In this document: in pieces, positions 25,788-35,342 of the stretch
How positions within the stretch are numbered: position 1 is the first letter of the stretch
Layout of the letters: each line of letters begins with the position of its first letter
Assembly: GCA_017521825.1 (NCBI GenBank)
Contig: JAFXBK010000038.1
Span: forward strand, 1 to 62,349
Reading direction: 5' to 3'
From: Oscillospiraceae bacterium
Lineage (GTDB): Bacteria > Bacillota > Clostridia > Oscillospirales > Ruminococcaceae
DNA: 62,349 nt
Translations under genes and position numbers: made by a program
Notes under the pieces: generated by a model
Database searches by the model: none
What the model saw: the letters and a program-made list of their open reading frames with translations, nothing else
What the model was told of the DNA's origin: nothing

Positions 25788-27593
25788 TCAGTCATCATCC
25801 AGCTTGAGCACCGCCATGAATGCTTCCTTCGGAAGCTCGACGGAGCCAATGCGGCGCATTTTCTTTTTACCTTCCTTCTGTTTTTCAAGAAGTTTTTTCT
25901 TACGGGAAATATCGCCGCCGTAGCATTTTGCAAGAACGTCCTTGCGGAGCGCCTTGATGGTTTCGCGGGCGATGATTTTTCCGCCGATGGCCGCCTGGAC
26001 CGGAACTTCAAAAAGCTGGCGGCTTATGTTATCGCGAAGGCGCTCGACCATTCTTCTTGCCCTGGGGTAGGCGTTGTCCGCGAATACCATCATGGAAAGG
26101 GCGTCAACCATGTCGCCGTTAAGAAGAATATCGAGTTTAACAAGCTTGCTTGCCTTATAGCCGCAGGGTTCATAGTCAAAACTTGCGTAACCTCTGGTGC
26201 GGCTTTTAAGAGCATCAAAAAAGTCGTAGATAATTTCGCCAAGGGGAAGCTCATAATGGACTTCGCATCTGTCCGCTTCAAGATATTTGGTGTCCTTATA
26301 AATTCCGCGGCGTTCCTGACAAAGTTCCATAATGCTTCCGATATACTGGGTGGGAGTAAAAATCGAAGCCCGGACGTAAGGTTCCTCGGTGGATTCAATG
26401 GTTGCCGGGTCGGGGTAGTTGGTGGGGTTATCCAGTTCAAGAACCCTTCCGTCGTTGAGATAGAGTTTATAAACAACGCTGGGCGCTGTGGTGATAAGGT
26501 CAAGGTTATATTCGCGCTCAAGACGCTCGAGGATTACTTCCATGTGGAGAAGTCCGAGGAATCCGCAGCGGAAACCAAAGCCGAGGGCGGCGGAAGTTTC
26601 CGGCTCAAAGCTGAGGGAAGCATCGTTGAGGGTAAGTTTTTCAAGTGCCTCACAAAGGTCGCCGTATTTTGCGCCGTCAAGGGGATAGATACCGGCATAT
26701 ACCATGGGATTTACCTTTTTGTAACCCGGGAGTGCTTCCTTCGCCGGGTTTTCCGCAAGGGTAACGGTGTCGCCAACGGCGGTATCCGCGACGGTTTTGA
26801 TGGAGGCGGTGATGTAGCCAACTTCGCCGGCTTTGAGCACGCCGCTTGGAACAAGGCGGGTCGCGCCCATGTAACCAACTTCAACAACGTCAAATTCCGC
26901 GCCGGTGGACATCATTTTTATTCTGTCGCCGGAATGGAGTTCACCGTCGAAAACGCGGACGTAAACGATTACGCCGCGGTAGCTGTCATAAATGGAGTCG
27001 AAGATAAGCGCTTTGAGCGGAGCTTCGTCGTTTCCTTCCGGAGCAGGAATTCCTTCAACGATAGCTTCGAGAACGGAATGGATGTTTACGCCGGTCTTTG
27101 CGGAAATTTGAGGCGCATCAAGAGCGGGAATTCCGATGATATCTTCGATTTCGTGGGCAACTCTTTCCGGGTCCGCCGCAGGAAGGTCGATTTTATTGAT
27201 GACCGGAACAATCTCAAGGTTGTGGTCAACCGCAAGATAGGTGTTCGCAAGGGTCTGGGCTTCAACGCCCTGGGAAGCGTCAACAATGAGCACCGCGCCT
27301 TCGCAGGCCGCAAGGGAACGGGAAACTTCATAGTTGAAGTCAACGTGTCCGGGAGTATCGATTAAGTTGAAAACGTAGTTGTTTCCGTCGTCCGCTTTGT
27401 AATCAAGGCGAACCGCCCGAGATTTTATGGTGATTCCGCGTTCGCGCTCGATATCCATGTTATCCAGAAGCTGTTCTTCCATTTCTCTGGGAGTAACCGC
27501 CTCGGTGTTTTCAAGAATTCTGTCGGCAAGGGTGGATTTGCCGTGGTCGATATGTGCGATTATACAAAAGTTTCTTATGTTATCATTTGGCAT
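25788..27593 (-). CDS. lepA: Elongation factor 4 (LepA)
   Basis: LepA is the ribosome-bound GTPase that acts on stalled or back-translocated ribosomes. The 601-residue protein has G1 AHIDHGKST (residues 13-21), G2/G3 RGITIKS and DTPGHVDF, G4 NKIDLP, and the LepA-specific C-terminal domain with [16 protein letters not shown] and [22 protein letters not shown]. The length equals the family norm. It starts at ATG 27593. The RAYT gene begins one base after its stop. Confidence 0.98.
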   Translation of the reverse strand: MPNDNIRNFCIIAHIDHGKSTLADRILENTEAVTPREMEEQLLDNMDIERERGITIKSRAVRLDYKADDGNNYVFNLIDTPGHVDFNYEVSRSLAACEGAVLIVDASQGVEAQTLANTYLAVDHNLEIVPVINKIDLPAADPERVAHEIEDIIGIPALDAPQISAKTGVNIHSVLEAIVEGIPAPEGNDEAPLKALIFDSIYDSYRGVIVYVRVFDGELHSGDRIKMMSTGAEFDVVEVGYMGATRLVPSGVLKAGEVGYITASIKTVADTAVGDTVTLAENPAKEALPGYKKVNPMVYAGIYPLDGAKYGDLCEALEKLTLNDASLSFEPETSAALGFGFRCGFLGLLHMEVILERLEREYNLDLITTAPSVVYKLYLNDGRVLELDNPTNYPDPATIESTEEPYVRASIFTPTQYIGSIMELCQERRGIYKDTKYLEADRCEVHYELPLGEIIYDFFDALKSRTRGYASFDYEPCGYKASKLVKLDILLNGDMVDALSMMVFADNAYPRARRMVERLRDNISRQLFEVPVQAAIGGKIIARETIKALRKDVLAKCYGGDISRKKKLLEKQKEGKKKMRRIGSVELPKEAFMAVLKLDDD

Positions 27594-27804
27594 TGTTAAA
27601 ACAGCACCTCCTGTGCAAATTATACCAGTTTATATTTTACCACCCTTTAATATAGATATCAAATATTTTTTATAATAATATAAAGAAAATTTTTCAAAAA
27701 AACGCAAAAAGAGCCTGATTTTCCGTTCCATTTCTTGTATCCCGGGCAAACTTATGATAGTATAAAACCAGCGGAACAAACTTAAATTACCCGGAGGGGA
27801 AACC

Positions 27805-28176
27805 ATGATTTTTAAAAAGGGTTTTGGGTGGAAGGCCTGTTTTGACGGTGACAGCGGAAGATACTTCGGCGAATACGGCGGAATGCAGGATTATCATCTT
27901 TTTGAAATAACAAAAGAAATGTTTGAAAAACTCGATAAAAAAATGCGGGAGAGCGAAGCGGGAAGCATTATGCACGGGGGAAGACATATGTATATGTCCG
28001 TTAACGACCGCTGCGGCCCTCCCTATACCATTGTTTTTGATGATGATTATGAAAAACTCTGTCCATGGGCAGAAGTTGTAAAAAGCGGAGAGGTCTGGTC
28101 GGAGGAACTAACCGCCGCGGCGGCCGCACTGTTTGAATCCGAAAAGAAAAATCGCAAATCGAAAAACGGGGAATAA
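27805..28176 (+). CDS. Conserved small protein of unknown function
   Basis: I cannot name this 123-residue soluble protein. It begins MIFKKGFGWKACFDGDSGRYFGEYGG and has aromatic and acidic stretches (YTIVFDDDYEKLCPWAEVV) and an Ala-rich C-terminal helix ending in a Lys-rich tail. It has a good GGAGG site, a possible promoter (TTGTAT and TAGTAT, 17 bases apart, near 27735-27763) and its own terminator, so it is a real single-gene unit. Confidence 0.7.
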   Translation: MIFKKGFGWKACFDGDSGRYFGEYGGMQDYHLFEITKEMFEKLDKKMRESEAGSIMHGGRHMYMSVNDRCGPPYTIVFDDDYEKLCPWAEVVKSGEVWSEELTAAAAALFESEKKNRKSKNGE

Positions 28177-28177
28177 C

Positions 28178-28212
28178 AAAAGCCGGGCTGAATTCTACAG
28201 CCCGGCTTTTAC
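28178..28212. terminator. Convergent terminator
   Basis: AAGCCGGGCTG pairs with CAGCCCGGCTT, followed by T-rich sequence, between two convergent genes. Confidence 0.88.
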
Positions 28213-28228
28213 TTTTTTGGATTATGTA

Positions 28229-28663
28229 TCAGTTGTAATTAACAATAACGTATTTTCCTATAATGGGAAGGTCTTTCGCTTCGCATCTGAAGGCGCGTAC
28301 AACGCCCATAATGGTGAAAACAACGCAGGCGATTGCGCCGACGGCGGAAACGATCCAGCCGATAAACGGAACGATTGCAACAACACCGCAAAGAATTCCG
28401 AAAACCGTAAGGACAAGGCTCTGGTTGATGTGGTAACGGAGGAATTTTGAATTCGGCTCAAGAAGAAGCGCAATAATGATGAAAATAAAATTCAGGTAGC
28501 AAAGAGCGGAAAGAATGTTGGTTCTTTTTGCGTCCTCCGGGTCAAACATTGCGGTACGGTCACTTTCGTTCGGAACATTGTTTTTGGTAAAGGTGGGTTC
28601 GCCGCAGGTAGGGCAGTAATGGTCGTTTTCGGGAATCTGGGTTCCGCATTTGGAACAGAACAT
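28229..28663 (-). CDS. Zinc-ribbon membrane protein (DUF4870-like)
   Basis: The 144-residue protein opens with a zinc ribbon (Cys3, Cys6, Cys17, Cys20 in MFCSKCG and YCPTCG), a polar linker and then three hydrophobic segments (LCYLNFIFIIIALLL, SLVLTVFGILCGVVAIVPFIGWIVSAV, ACVVFTIMGV). The membrane part with KFLRYHINQSLVL resembles DUF4870 proteins. Function is unknown. It starts at ATG 28663 behind AGGAGG. Confidence 0.8.
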   Translation of the reverse strand: MFCSKCGTQIPENDHYCPTCGEPTFTKNNVPNESDRTAMFDPEDAKRTNILSALCYLNFIFIIIALLLEPNSKFLRYHINQSLVLTVFGILCGVVAIVPFIGWIVSAVGAIACVVFTIMGVVRAFRCEAKDLPIIGKYVIVNYN

Positions 28664-28774
28664 AGGTAAAGACCTCCTTTTATTTATTTTTACAGCTTTA
28701 TGTTACCACAGAGGGAAACTCCGCGCAAGATTTTATGCGAAAACTTAATAAAAAATTAAGAAACAAACCATTTC

Positions 28775-29289
28775 AACCGTAGGGGCGGATATCATCCGCC
28801 CGTTTTGCAAAACCGCCGCACCCACCGTAGGGAACGTCGTCTGCCCCAAGGGCGCTTCTTCGCCGTGCTCAGGGCGCCCACGTTCCGCAACAAAGAACCC
28901 GGAGGGTAGCCTCCCTTGCCTAAAGGGAGGTGGCATCGCGTAGCGATGACGGAGGGATTCCTTTTCTACCGGGCGACCGCAAGGGTCGCCCCTACATTGT
29001 TTTAATAAACCAACCATTCCAACCGTAGGGGCGGATATCATCCGCCCGTTTTGCAAAACCGCCGCACCCACTGTAGGGAACGTCGTCTGCCACAAGGGCG
29101 CTTCTTCGCCGTGCTCAGGGCGCCCACGTTCCGCAACAAAGAACCCGGAGGGTAGCCTCCCTTGCCTAAAGGGAGGTGGCATCGCGTAGCGATGACGGAG
29201 GGATTCCTTTCAAACCGGGCGCACATCGGTGCGCCCATACAGCGTTGTAACAAAAACAAAAACGGCGGGAGCAAGCTCCCGCCGTACAT
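28775..29289. repeat. Tandem composite of palindromes, 245-base period
   Basis: Two near-identical copies of a composite unit begin at about 28779 and 29024. Each runs B, then long-form D (GGAACG...CGTTCC with an inner GGCGC stem), then A (inner hairpin GCATCGCGTAGCGATG). The first A is followed by a C palindrome, the second by E and then F. Open frames here give repeat-encoded peptides such as RGDPCGRP and I reject them as genes. Confidence 0.9.
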
Positions 29290-29296
29290 TTTTTAA

Positions 29297-30385
29297 TTAT
29301 TTTCCCATATAGTTTTTGACGATTCCGGCGGCAACCTTTTTGATGAACCAGGCGGAAAGGTCCGCAATGGCATCTTCGGTGGTGGCGCAGGAGGTTACGA
29401 TGCGAACCGCCCATCTTCCGTCGGGAAGTCTTGCCTGGATAAAGCAGCCGTAGGTGTCGGAAAGTTCCTGGCCAAGTTCTTCCGGAAGAAGAACAAAAAT
29501 CTGGTTGGTCTGGAATTCGCAGTAAAGGTCGAAGCCCGCCTGCTTGATTGCTTCAACAATGCGCTCCGCGCATTCGTTGGCGTATTTTCCCATTTCGAAG
29601 TAAAGTCCGGTGTTAAGGGCTTCCTCGAACATTGCGCCGACTACGAAGCCTTTTGCAAGCATAAATCCGCGCTGTTTGATAAGCCAGCGAAGGTGGTCAT
29701 AAACTTTAGGGTCGGTAAGAACAAGCGCTTCGCCGAAAAGAAGGCCGTTTTTTGTTCCGCCAAGATAAAAACCGTCGGTAAGGGCGCCAAGGTCTTTAAG
29801 AGTAACGTCGTTGGTTTTTGCGGCAAGGGCGGAAGCAAGTCTTGCGCCGTCAACAAAAAGCCACATTCCGTTTGCGTGGCAATATTCGGAAAGGGCGGCG
29901 ATTTCCGCTTTGGAATAAATGGTTCCGAGCTCGGTGGACTGGGAGATATAAACAAGCTTGGGGATTACCATGTGCTCGCTTTCAAAACCCTTGAAAACGG
30001 GGTCGATAAGTTCGGGGGTGAGTTTTCCGTCAACTCCGACAGGAATAGTAATGGCTTTTCTTCCCATATATTCAATGGAACCGGTTTCGTGAACATTGAT
30101 GTGGCCGGTTTCCGCGCAGATTACCGCATCATAGGTGTTGCGGAGAAAAGCGGAAATTGCGAGAACGTTGGTTGCGGTTCCGCCGGAAGTAAAAGCAACT
30201 TCCGCGTCGGGTGTTCCGCAAAGTTCGCGGATTTTATTCGCGGCCGCTTCGGAATGGCGGTCCATTCCGTAAGGGGTGTTTGTTTCATAGGAAAGCTCAA
30301 GAAGCTTTTTGATAATCTGGGGATGTGCGCTTTCGGAATAATCGTTTCTGAAGCTGTATTTATCAACATTGGTTCCGCTGTACAA
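29297..30385 (-). CDS. ltaE: Threonine aldolase family PLP enzyme
   Basis: The 362-residue fold-type I enzyme matches low-specificity L-threonine aldolases, which split threonine or allo-threonine to glycine and acetaldehyde. The visible sites are TSGGTATN near 66-73, AETGHINVHETG near 91-102, FVDGARLA (Asp179) and the PLP lysine in GGTKNG (Lys212). Other beta-eliminating lyases of the family are possible. The start is TTG 30385, with GGAGG nine bases upstream. A repeat array follows its 3' end. Confidence 0.88.
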   Translation of the reverse strand: MYSGTNVDKYSFRNDYSESAHPQIIKKLLELSYETNTPYGMDRHSEAAANKIRELCGTPDAEVAFTSGGTATNVLAISAFLRNTYDAVICAETGHINVHETGSIEYMGRKAITIPVGVDGKLTPELIDPVFKGFESEHMVIPKLVYISQSTELGTIYSKAEIAALSEYCHANGMWLFVDGARLASALAAKTNDVTLKDLGALTDGFYLGGTKNGLLFGEALVLTDPKVYDHLRWLIKQRGFMLAKGFVVGAMFEEALNTGLYFEMGKYANECAERIVEAIKQAGFDLYCEFQTNQIFVLLPEELGQELSDTYGCFIQARLPDGRWAVRIVTSCATTEDAIADLSAWFIKKVAAGIVKNYMGK

Positions 30386-30521
30386 AGTAAGATACCTCCT
30401 GAATGGTAATATGCAATCAGTATATCACACTGCGTTTTCAATTTAAAGACGGTTTAATAAAAAAATTAAATCTTTCGTCATTTTAACACAAAAACCCCCC
30501 GTTATTTCTACATATTTATTG

Positions 30522-30551
30522 TTGAAAAGTAATGCATAAAGGTGTTACAAT
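30522..30551 (+). promoter_or_regulatory. Candidate promoter of the glycogen operon
   Basis: TTGAAA (30522) and TACAAT (30546) are 18 bases apart, upstream of a leader of about 130 bases. The 300-base gap between the aldolase and glgB otherwise holds one family A repeat and no gene. Confidence 0.55.
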
Positions 30552-30625
30552 GATATATGTATAAGTACGCAACAAAAATCCGGTTTTTAAAAGCAGGCTT
30601 TGGATTTTGGCGTACATCTTATAAA

Positions 30626-30662
30626 GTCACCTTCGGTGACAGCTTCCGCTTAAAGGGAAGCC
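30626..30662. repeat. Family A repeat in the glgB leader
   Basis: GTCACCTTCGGTGAC is followed by CTTCCGCTTAAAGGGAAG, an inverted family A unit. It lies in the 5' untranslated region 11 bases before the glgB binding site. Confidence 0.8.
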
Positions 30663-30688
30663 TTTTCCATCCACGAAAGGAGAACTCT

Positions 30689-32566
30689 ATGACAAAAAAA
30701 CAAAATCCGCTTGAACTTCCGGTATATCTTTTCCACCAGGGAACAAACTACCGCGCATACGAATTCCTCGGCGCACATAGAATCAGAGGAAGCCGTAAAA
30801 AGGCCGTTGTTTTCAGAACCTGGGCGCCAAACGCAAAGGCAATTTCCGTTGTGGGCGATTGGAACTATTGGTCCGCCGGAGCAGACCCCATGCATAAAAT
30901 AAGCGAAGGCATCTGGGAATGCAGGGTTGACGGTCTTGAAGATTACACCCGCTATAAATTCGCAATCGAAACCCCCTACGGCGAAATTATCGAAAAAGCC
31001 GACCCTTACGCTTTCCATTGCGAAACAAGACCCAACACCGCCTCCATGGTATGTTCGCCGAAATACAGATGGGGCGATAAAAAATGGCTTGAGCATCGGG
31101 CAAAATGGGATATGTACCACAGCCCGGTGAACATTTACGAAGTACATATCGGTTCCTGGAAAAAATATCAGGACGGAAACTTCTTCGATTACAGAAAATG
31201 CGCCGATGAACTTGCCGCATACGCGAAGGAAATGAACTATACCCATGTGGAACTTCTTCCGGTAACGGAACATCCCTTTGACGGTTCCTGGGGTTACCAG
31301 TGCCTCGGATATTTTGCACCCACCAGCCGTTACGGAACCCCGGAAGATTTTATGTATTTTGTGGACACCCTTCACAAAAACGGAATCGGCGTTATTATGG
31401 ACTGGGTCCCGGCCCATTTCCCCAAAGATTCCGTCGGCCTTATGAATTTTGACGGCGCGCCCTGCTATGAATATAAAAACCCCCAGATGGGCGAAAGGGA
31501 AGATTGGGGAACCAAGGTTTTCGATTTCGGAAGGAACGAAGTCCGCTGCTTCCTTGCTTCCTCCGCAATGTACTGGCTTGAAAAATATCACATCGACGGA
31601 ATCCGCGTTGACGCAGTTTCCTCCATGCTTTACCGCGATTACGGAAAAAAAGATAACGAATGGGAACGCAACCAGTTCGGCGGAAGAGAAAACATCGAAG
31701 CAATCGGAATGCTCCGGGATATCAACACCGCTGTTAACAAGGAATATCCCGGCGTTATGATGGTTGCGGAAGAATCCACTTCCTTCCCGATGGTTTCCCG
31801 TCCGGCGGCGGATGGCGGACTTGGCTTTAACTTCAAGTGGAACATGGGCTGGATGAACGATACCCTGGCCTATATGTCCCTTGATCCCATTTACCGCCAG
31901 CACCACCATAACAAGCTCACCTTCGGAATGATGTATGCTTTTTCCGAAAACTTTATCCTTCCTTTCTCCCATGACGAAGTTGTTCACGGAAAATGTTCCC
32001 TTATCGGAAAAATGCCAGGCGAATATGACCAGAAGTTTGCGGGTCTGCGTGCGCTTTTCGCCTATATGATCGGTTTCCCCGGGAAAAAACTTCTTTTCAT
32101 GGGTCAGGAATTCGGACATTTTATCGAATGGGACGAAAAAAGGGAACTGGACTGGTTCCTTCTTGAATACGACAGCCACAGAAGCATCCAGAACCTTTCC
32201 AAGGAGCTGAACAAACTCTATAAAGAACACCCGGAATGCTGGGAAAACGACGAAAACTGGGAAGGTTTCCAGTGGTCCAGCTGTAACGAAGCAGACAGAA
32301 ACGCCCTTGCCTTCAGAAGAATCGCAAAGGACGGAAACGAACTTCTTTTTGTTTTCAACTTCTGCCCCAACGAATACCGCGGTTTCCATGTTGAAGTTCC
32401 GGACTGCAGCAAATGGGAGGAAATCCTTTCCACCGACGAAACCCGCTTCGGCGGAAACGGCTGGTTCCCCAACGGAACAAGGGAAAGCTGGAGAGAAGGG
32501 GAAAGATCCTTCACCGCCGTTGACCTTGCGCCGAACTCCGCAGTGATTTTCAAAAAGCTCCCCTGA
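30689..32566 (+). CDS. glgB: 1,4-alpha-glucan branching enzyme
   Basis: GlgB adds alpha-1,6 branches to glycogen. The 625-residue protein has an N-terminal CBM48 (FRTWAPNAKAISVVGDWNYW) and a GH13 barrel with the nucleophile Asp308 (IRVDAV), the acid Glu361 (VAEES), Asp429 (FSHDEVVHG) and a C-terminal beta domain. The ATG at 30689 follows GAAAGGAG; the longer open frame runs through a repeat and is not used. It is the first gene of the glgB-glgC-glgD-glgA order, which has been interrupted twice by repeat-associated genes. Confidence 0.97.
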   Translation: MTKKQNPLELPVYLFHQGTNYRAYEFLGAHRIRGSRKKAVVFRTWAPNAKAISVVGDWNYWSAGADPMHKISEGIWECRVDGLEDYTRYKFAIETPYGEIIEKADPYAFHCETRPNTASMVCSPKYRWGDKKWLEHRAKWDMYHSPVNIYEVHIGSWKKYQDGNFFDYRKCADELAAYAKEMNYTHVELLPVTEHPFDGSWGYQCLGYFAPTSRYGTPEDFMYFVDTLHKNGIGVIMDWVPAHFPKDSVGLMNFDGAPCYEYKNPQMGEREDWGTKVFDFGRNEVRCFLASSAMYWLEKYHIDGIRVDAVSSMLYRDYGKKDNEWERNQFGGRENIEAIGMLRDINTAVNKEYPGVMMVAEESTSFPMVSRPAADGGLGFNFKWNMGWMNDTLAYMSLDPIYRQHHHNKLTFGMMYAFSENFILPFSHDEVVHGKCSLIGKMPGEYDQKFAGLRALFAYMIGFPGKKLLFMGQEFGHFIEWDEKRELDWFLLEYDSHRSIQNLSKELNKLYKEHPECWENDENWEGFQWSSCNEADRNALAFRRIAKDGNELLFVFNFCPNEYRGFHVEVPDCSKWEEILSTDETRFGGNGWFPNGTRESWREGERSFTAVDLAPNSAVIFKKLP

Positions 32567-32570
32567 AAAA

Positions 32571-33024
32571 GCCTTCTCCTTGAGGAGAAGGTGTCTGCGC
32601 AGCAGACGGATGAGGTGTTCCTATGAACGAGCTGAGAAATAAAAAATTGACCGAAAATTCGAGGACGCTGCGCAAAGGGATGACGCCTGAAGAGCGCCAC
32701 CTTTGGTATGATTTTTTGAAAGATTTATCCGTTAATGTGCACCGCCAAAAAATACTCGGAAGATATATCGTTGATTTTTATTGCAAAGAAGCAAAACTTG
32801 TTATAGAAATCGATGGCGCACAGCATTATGAGCACCGGGCAAAAGAATATGACGGCAAAAGAACGGAATATCTTGAAAATCTCGGAATGAAAGTTATCCG
32901 AATTCTGAACGGTCAGGTAAATAAAGATTTTTCAAATGTTTGTAGATATATAAATGAAAACATTGATAAAAGGGGATAAAACCCCTCCGCCTGCGCTGCA
33001 GGCACCTCCCCTGTTAGGGGAGGC
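32571..33024. mobile_element. Unit 2: DUF559 gene bracketed by inverted family A repeats
   Basis: This 454-base unit lies between glgB and glgC: a family A repeat (32571-32620; inner hairpin GTCTGCGCAGCAGAC), a DUF559 gene, and an inverted family A repeat (32982-33024; inner hairpin GCCTGCGCTGCAGGC). The left repeat's tail GGATGAGGTG is the ribosome binding site of the gene. The right repeat begins immediately after its stop. Layout and size match unit 1. Confidence 0.65.
32623..32979 (+). CDS. DUF559 endonuclease-fold protein
   Basis: The 118-residue protein is a paralogue of the one at 23753, with the same N-terminal helix (LRKGMTPEERHLWYDFLKD) and the same putative metal site: Asp51 (YIVDFYC), Glu62 and Asp64 (VIEIDG) and His68. 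It differs mainly in the last third. The start ATG follows GAGGTG, which is repeat sequence. The gene is unrelated in function to the glycogen genes around it and interrupts the glgB-glgC spacing. Confidence 0.88.
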   Translation: MNELRNKKLTENSRTLRKGMTPEERHLWYDFLKDLSVNVHRQKILGRYIVDFYCKEAKLVIEIDGAQHYEHRAKEYDGKRTEYLENLGMKVIRILNGQVNKDFSNVCRYINENIDKRG

Positions 33025-33059
33025 TTGACCCGTCAAATAATCCAAGGAGGTTGATATAC

Positions 33060-34235
33060 TTGCGTAAAAAAATGTTAGCAATGCTTCTGGCCGGAGGCCA
33101 GGGCAGCAGACTTTATGCCCTTACTAAGGACCTTGCCAAACCGGCGGTGCCCTTCGGCGGAAAATATCGAATCATCGACTTTCCGCTTTCAAACTGTGTA
33201 AACTCCGGGGTGGATACCGTCGGTATTCTTACACAGTATGAACCGTTTGAGCTTTCCCAGTATATCGGAAACGGACAGCCCTGGGACCTTGACCGCATGG
33301 GCGGCGGCGCTTTTGTTCTTCCGCCGTATCAGCGCAACACCGGCCGCGACTGGTATAAAGGCACCGCAAACGCAATTTATCAGAACCTCCGCTTTATTGA
33401 GCGCTATGATCCTGAATACGTTGTAATCCTTTCCGGCGACCATATTTACAAAATGGACTACGCCGCCATGCTCGAAAAACATATCGAAAAAGGCGCGGCA
33501 GTAACCGTTGCGGCACTTAAAGTTCCGCTTTCCGAAGCTTCCCGCTTCGGCGTAATCATTGCCGACGATGAAGGCTACATAACCGAATTTGAGGAAAAAC
33601 CGGCCAACCCCAGAAGCGACCTTGCTTCCATGGGTATCTATATTTTCTCCGCCGATAAACTCAGCAAATATCTTACCGAGGACGAAGCAGATCCGGAATC
33701 CGAAAACGACTTCGGAAAAAACGTTCTTCCCAATATGCTCGAAGCCGGCGAAAAAATGGCCGTTTATGCCTTTGAAGGATACTGGAAAGATGTCGGTACG
33801 GTCGATTCCCTTTGGGAAGCACATATGGACCTTCTTGACGGAAGCGACCTTAACCTTTATGACAACAACTGGAAAATCTATAGCCGAAGCCCGGTAATGC
33901 CTCCACATATTGTTGAAGCAGGCGCGGAAATCAAAGGTTCCATGGTAACCGAAGGCTGCGACGTCGGCGGAAAAGTTGAACGTTCCGTTCTTTTCGCCGG
34001 AGTAACCGTTGAAGCAGGCGCGGAAGTCAAAGAAAGCATTGTAATGCCCGGCGCAACAATCAAAGCCGGCGCAAAAGTTTATAAAACCATCATAGGCGAA
34101 AAAGCGGTTATCGGCGAAAACGCAAAAATCGGCGCCGACGGCGGAAAAGTTACCCTTGTCGGTCCGGAAGCGGTTGTTGCGGATGAAGCAACCGTTGAAC
34201 CCGGCGCAATTTTCGGAAAGGAGGCAGTAAAATGA
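33060..34235 (+). CDS. glgC: Glucose-1-phosphate adenylyltransferase
   Basis: GlgC makes ADP-glucose from ATP and glucose-1-phosphate, the committed step of glycogen synthesis. The 391-residue protein shows the nucleotidyltransferase signature [39 protein letters not shown], the substrate motifs [20 protein letters not shown] and FEEKP, and a left-handed beta-helix C-terminus. I prefer TTG 33060 (GGAGG nine bases upstream); a TTG at 33051 is too close to that site. Its stop overlaps the glgD start (ATGA). Confidence 0.95.
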   Translation: MRKKMLAMLLAGGQGSRLYALTKDLAKPAVPFGGKYRIIDFPLSNCVNSGVDTVGILTQYEPFELSQYIGNGQPWDLDRMGGGAFVLPPYQRNTGRDWYKGTANAIYQNLRFIERYDPEYVVILSGDHIYKMDYAAMLEKHIEKGAAVTVAALKVPLSEASRFGVIIADDEGYITEFEEKPANPRSDLASMGIYIFSADKLSKYLTEDEADPESENDFGKNVLPNMLEAGEKMAVYAFEGYWKDVGTVDSLWEAHMDLLDGSDLNLYDNNWKIYSRSPVMPPHIVEAGAEIKGSMVTEGCDVGGKVERSVLFAGVTVEAGAEVKESIVMPGATIKAGAKVYKTIIGEKAVIGENAKIGADGGKVTLVGPEAVVADEATVEPGAIFGKEAVK

Positions 34236-35341
34236 GAGACGTACTCGGTATAATCGTATGCAATATGCATGATGACCTTGTTCCCCAGCTTACTTCCAAC
34301 AGAACCCTTGGTTCAATTCCTTTCGGCGGAAGATACCGCATGATCGACTTTGCCCTTTCCAACATGACCAACTCCGGAATTTATGACGTTGGCCTTGTTC
34401 CCAGCAAAAACTACCAGAGCCTTATGAACCATGTCGGTAACGGCCAGGAATGGGATATGTCCCGCAAGAACGGCGGACTTTCAATCCTTCCTCCCTATGC
34501 GGGTGAACGCGGCGTTTACCGCGGAAGAATGGAAGCCCTTTACGGAATCCGCGAATACATAAAAGCAAGCGACGCAAAAAACGTTGTTCTTTCCGACAGC
34601 GACGTTGTTGCAAACATCGACCTTCGCCCGGTTATCAAACAGCATGAGGAAAGCGGCGCGGATATTACCCTTGTTTATAAGCGCAGCGAGGTTTTCCGCG
34701 AGAAAAAACAGTGTGCGGCACTTTTCTTTGATGAATGCGGAAAGCTCCTTGACCTTTACCTTAACCCGGAACTTGAAGGAACCCAGAACATCTATCTCGA
34801 TATCGCAATAATCAAGAAACCCCTTCTTGATGAACTTATTGCCGAATGTGCAAGCAAAGATGAGCACAGCTTTGTTCATTCCGTGCTCATGCAGAAAAAA
34901 GACGTGCTCAACATCCGCGGCTACCTTTTCGACGGATATTGCAACAAGCTTACCGGACTTCGCAACTATCTGGATTCCAGCCTTGCCCTTCTTAATCCGG
35001 AAGTAAGAAAATCCCTTTTCCCGGCGGAAAGACCGATTTACACCCGTGTTCGCGACAAAGTTTCCGCAAAATACGGCGAAAACGCAAAGGTTTCCGAAGC
35101 CCTTGTAACCGACGGCTGCTACATTGACGGCGAGATCGAAAGATCCGTTCTCTTCCGCGGAGCAACCATCGAAAAAGGCGCAAAGGTAAAAGGCTGCGTG
35201 CTCATGCACAACACCTTCGTCGGCGAAGGCTGCGAACTTGAATTTGTCATCACCGACAAAAACGTTGTTATCCCCGCCGGAACCCACCTTGCCGGTTCCG
35301 AAAAATACCCGCTCTATATACCGAAGGATACGGTACTTTAA
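34232..35341 (+). CDS. glgD: GlgD, regulatory subunit of ADP-glucose pyrophosphorylase
   Basis: The 369-residue protein is a GlgC paralogue ([30 protein letters not shown]) that has lost the N-terminal GGxGxRL nucleotide loop; in its place stands [13 protein letters not shown]. In Bacillota, GlgD stimulates GlgC in a mixed tetramer. The C-terminal beta-helix is kept. It overlaps glgC by 4 bases. A RAYT gene starts one base after its stop and separates it from glgA. Confidence 0.93.
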   Translation: MRDVLGIIVCNMHDDLVPQLTSNRTLGSIPFGGRYRMIDFALSNMTNSGIYDVGLVPSKNYQSLMNHVGNGQEWDMSRKNGGLSILPPYAGERGVYRGRMEALYGIREYIKASDAKNVVLSDSDVVANIDLRPVIKQHEESGADITLVYKRSEVFREKKQCAALFFDECGKLLDLYLNPELEGTQNIYLDIAIIKKPLLDELIAECASKDEHSFVHSVLMQKKDVLNIRGYLFDGYCNKLTGLRNYLDSSLALLNPEVRKSLFPAERPIYTRVRDKVSAKYGENAKVSEALVTDGCYIDGEIERSVLFRGATIEKGAKVKGCVLMHNTFVGEGCELEFVITDKNVVIPAGTHLAGSEKYPLYIPKDTVL

Positions 35342-35342
35342 T

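Noticed and set aside
28745-29182. 145-codon open frame (and others near 1181-1639 and 35835-37457 minus)
   Set aside because: They are translations of the palindromic repeats or shadows of genes on the other strand, giving peptides such as RGDPCGRP; no binding site or family match.
28775-29289. Possible CRISPR array in the repeat clusters
   Set aside because: The repeats are palindromes of different families with repeated, not unique, intervening sequence; no cas genes are present.
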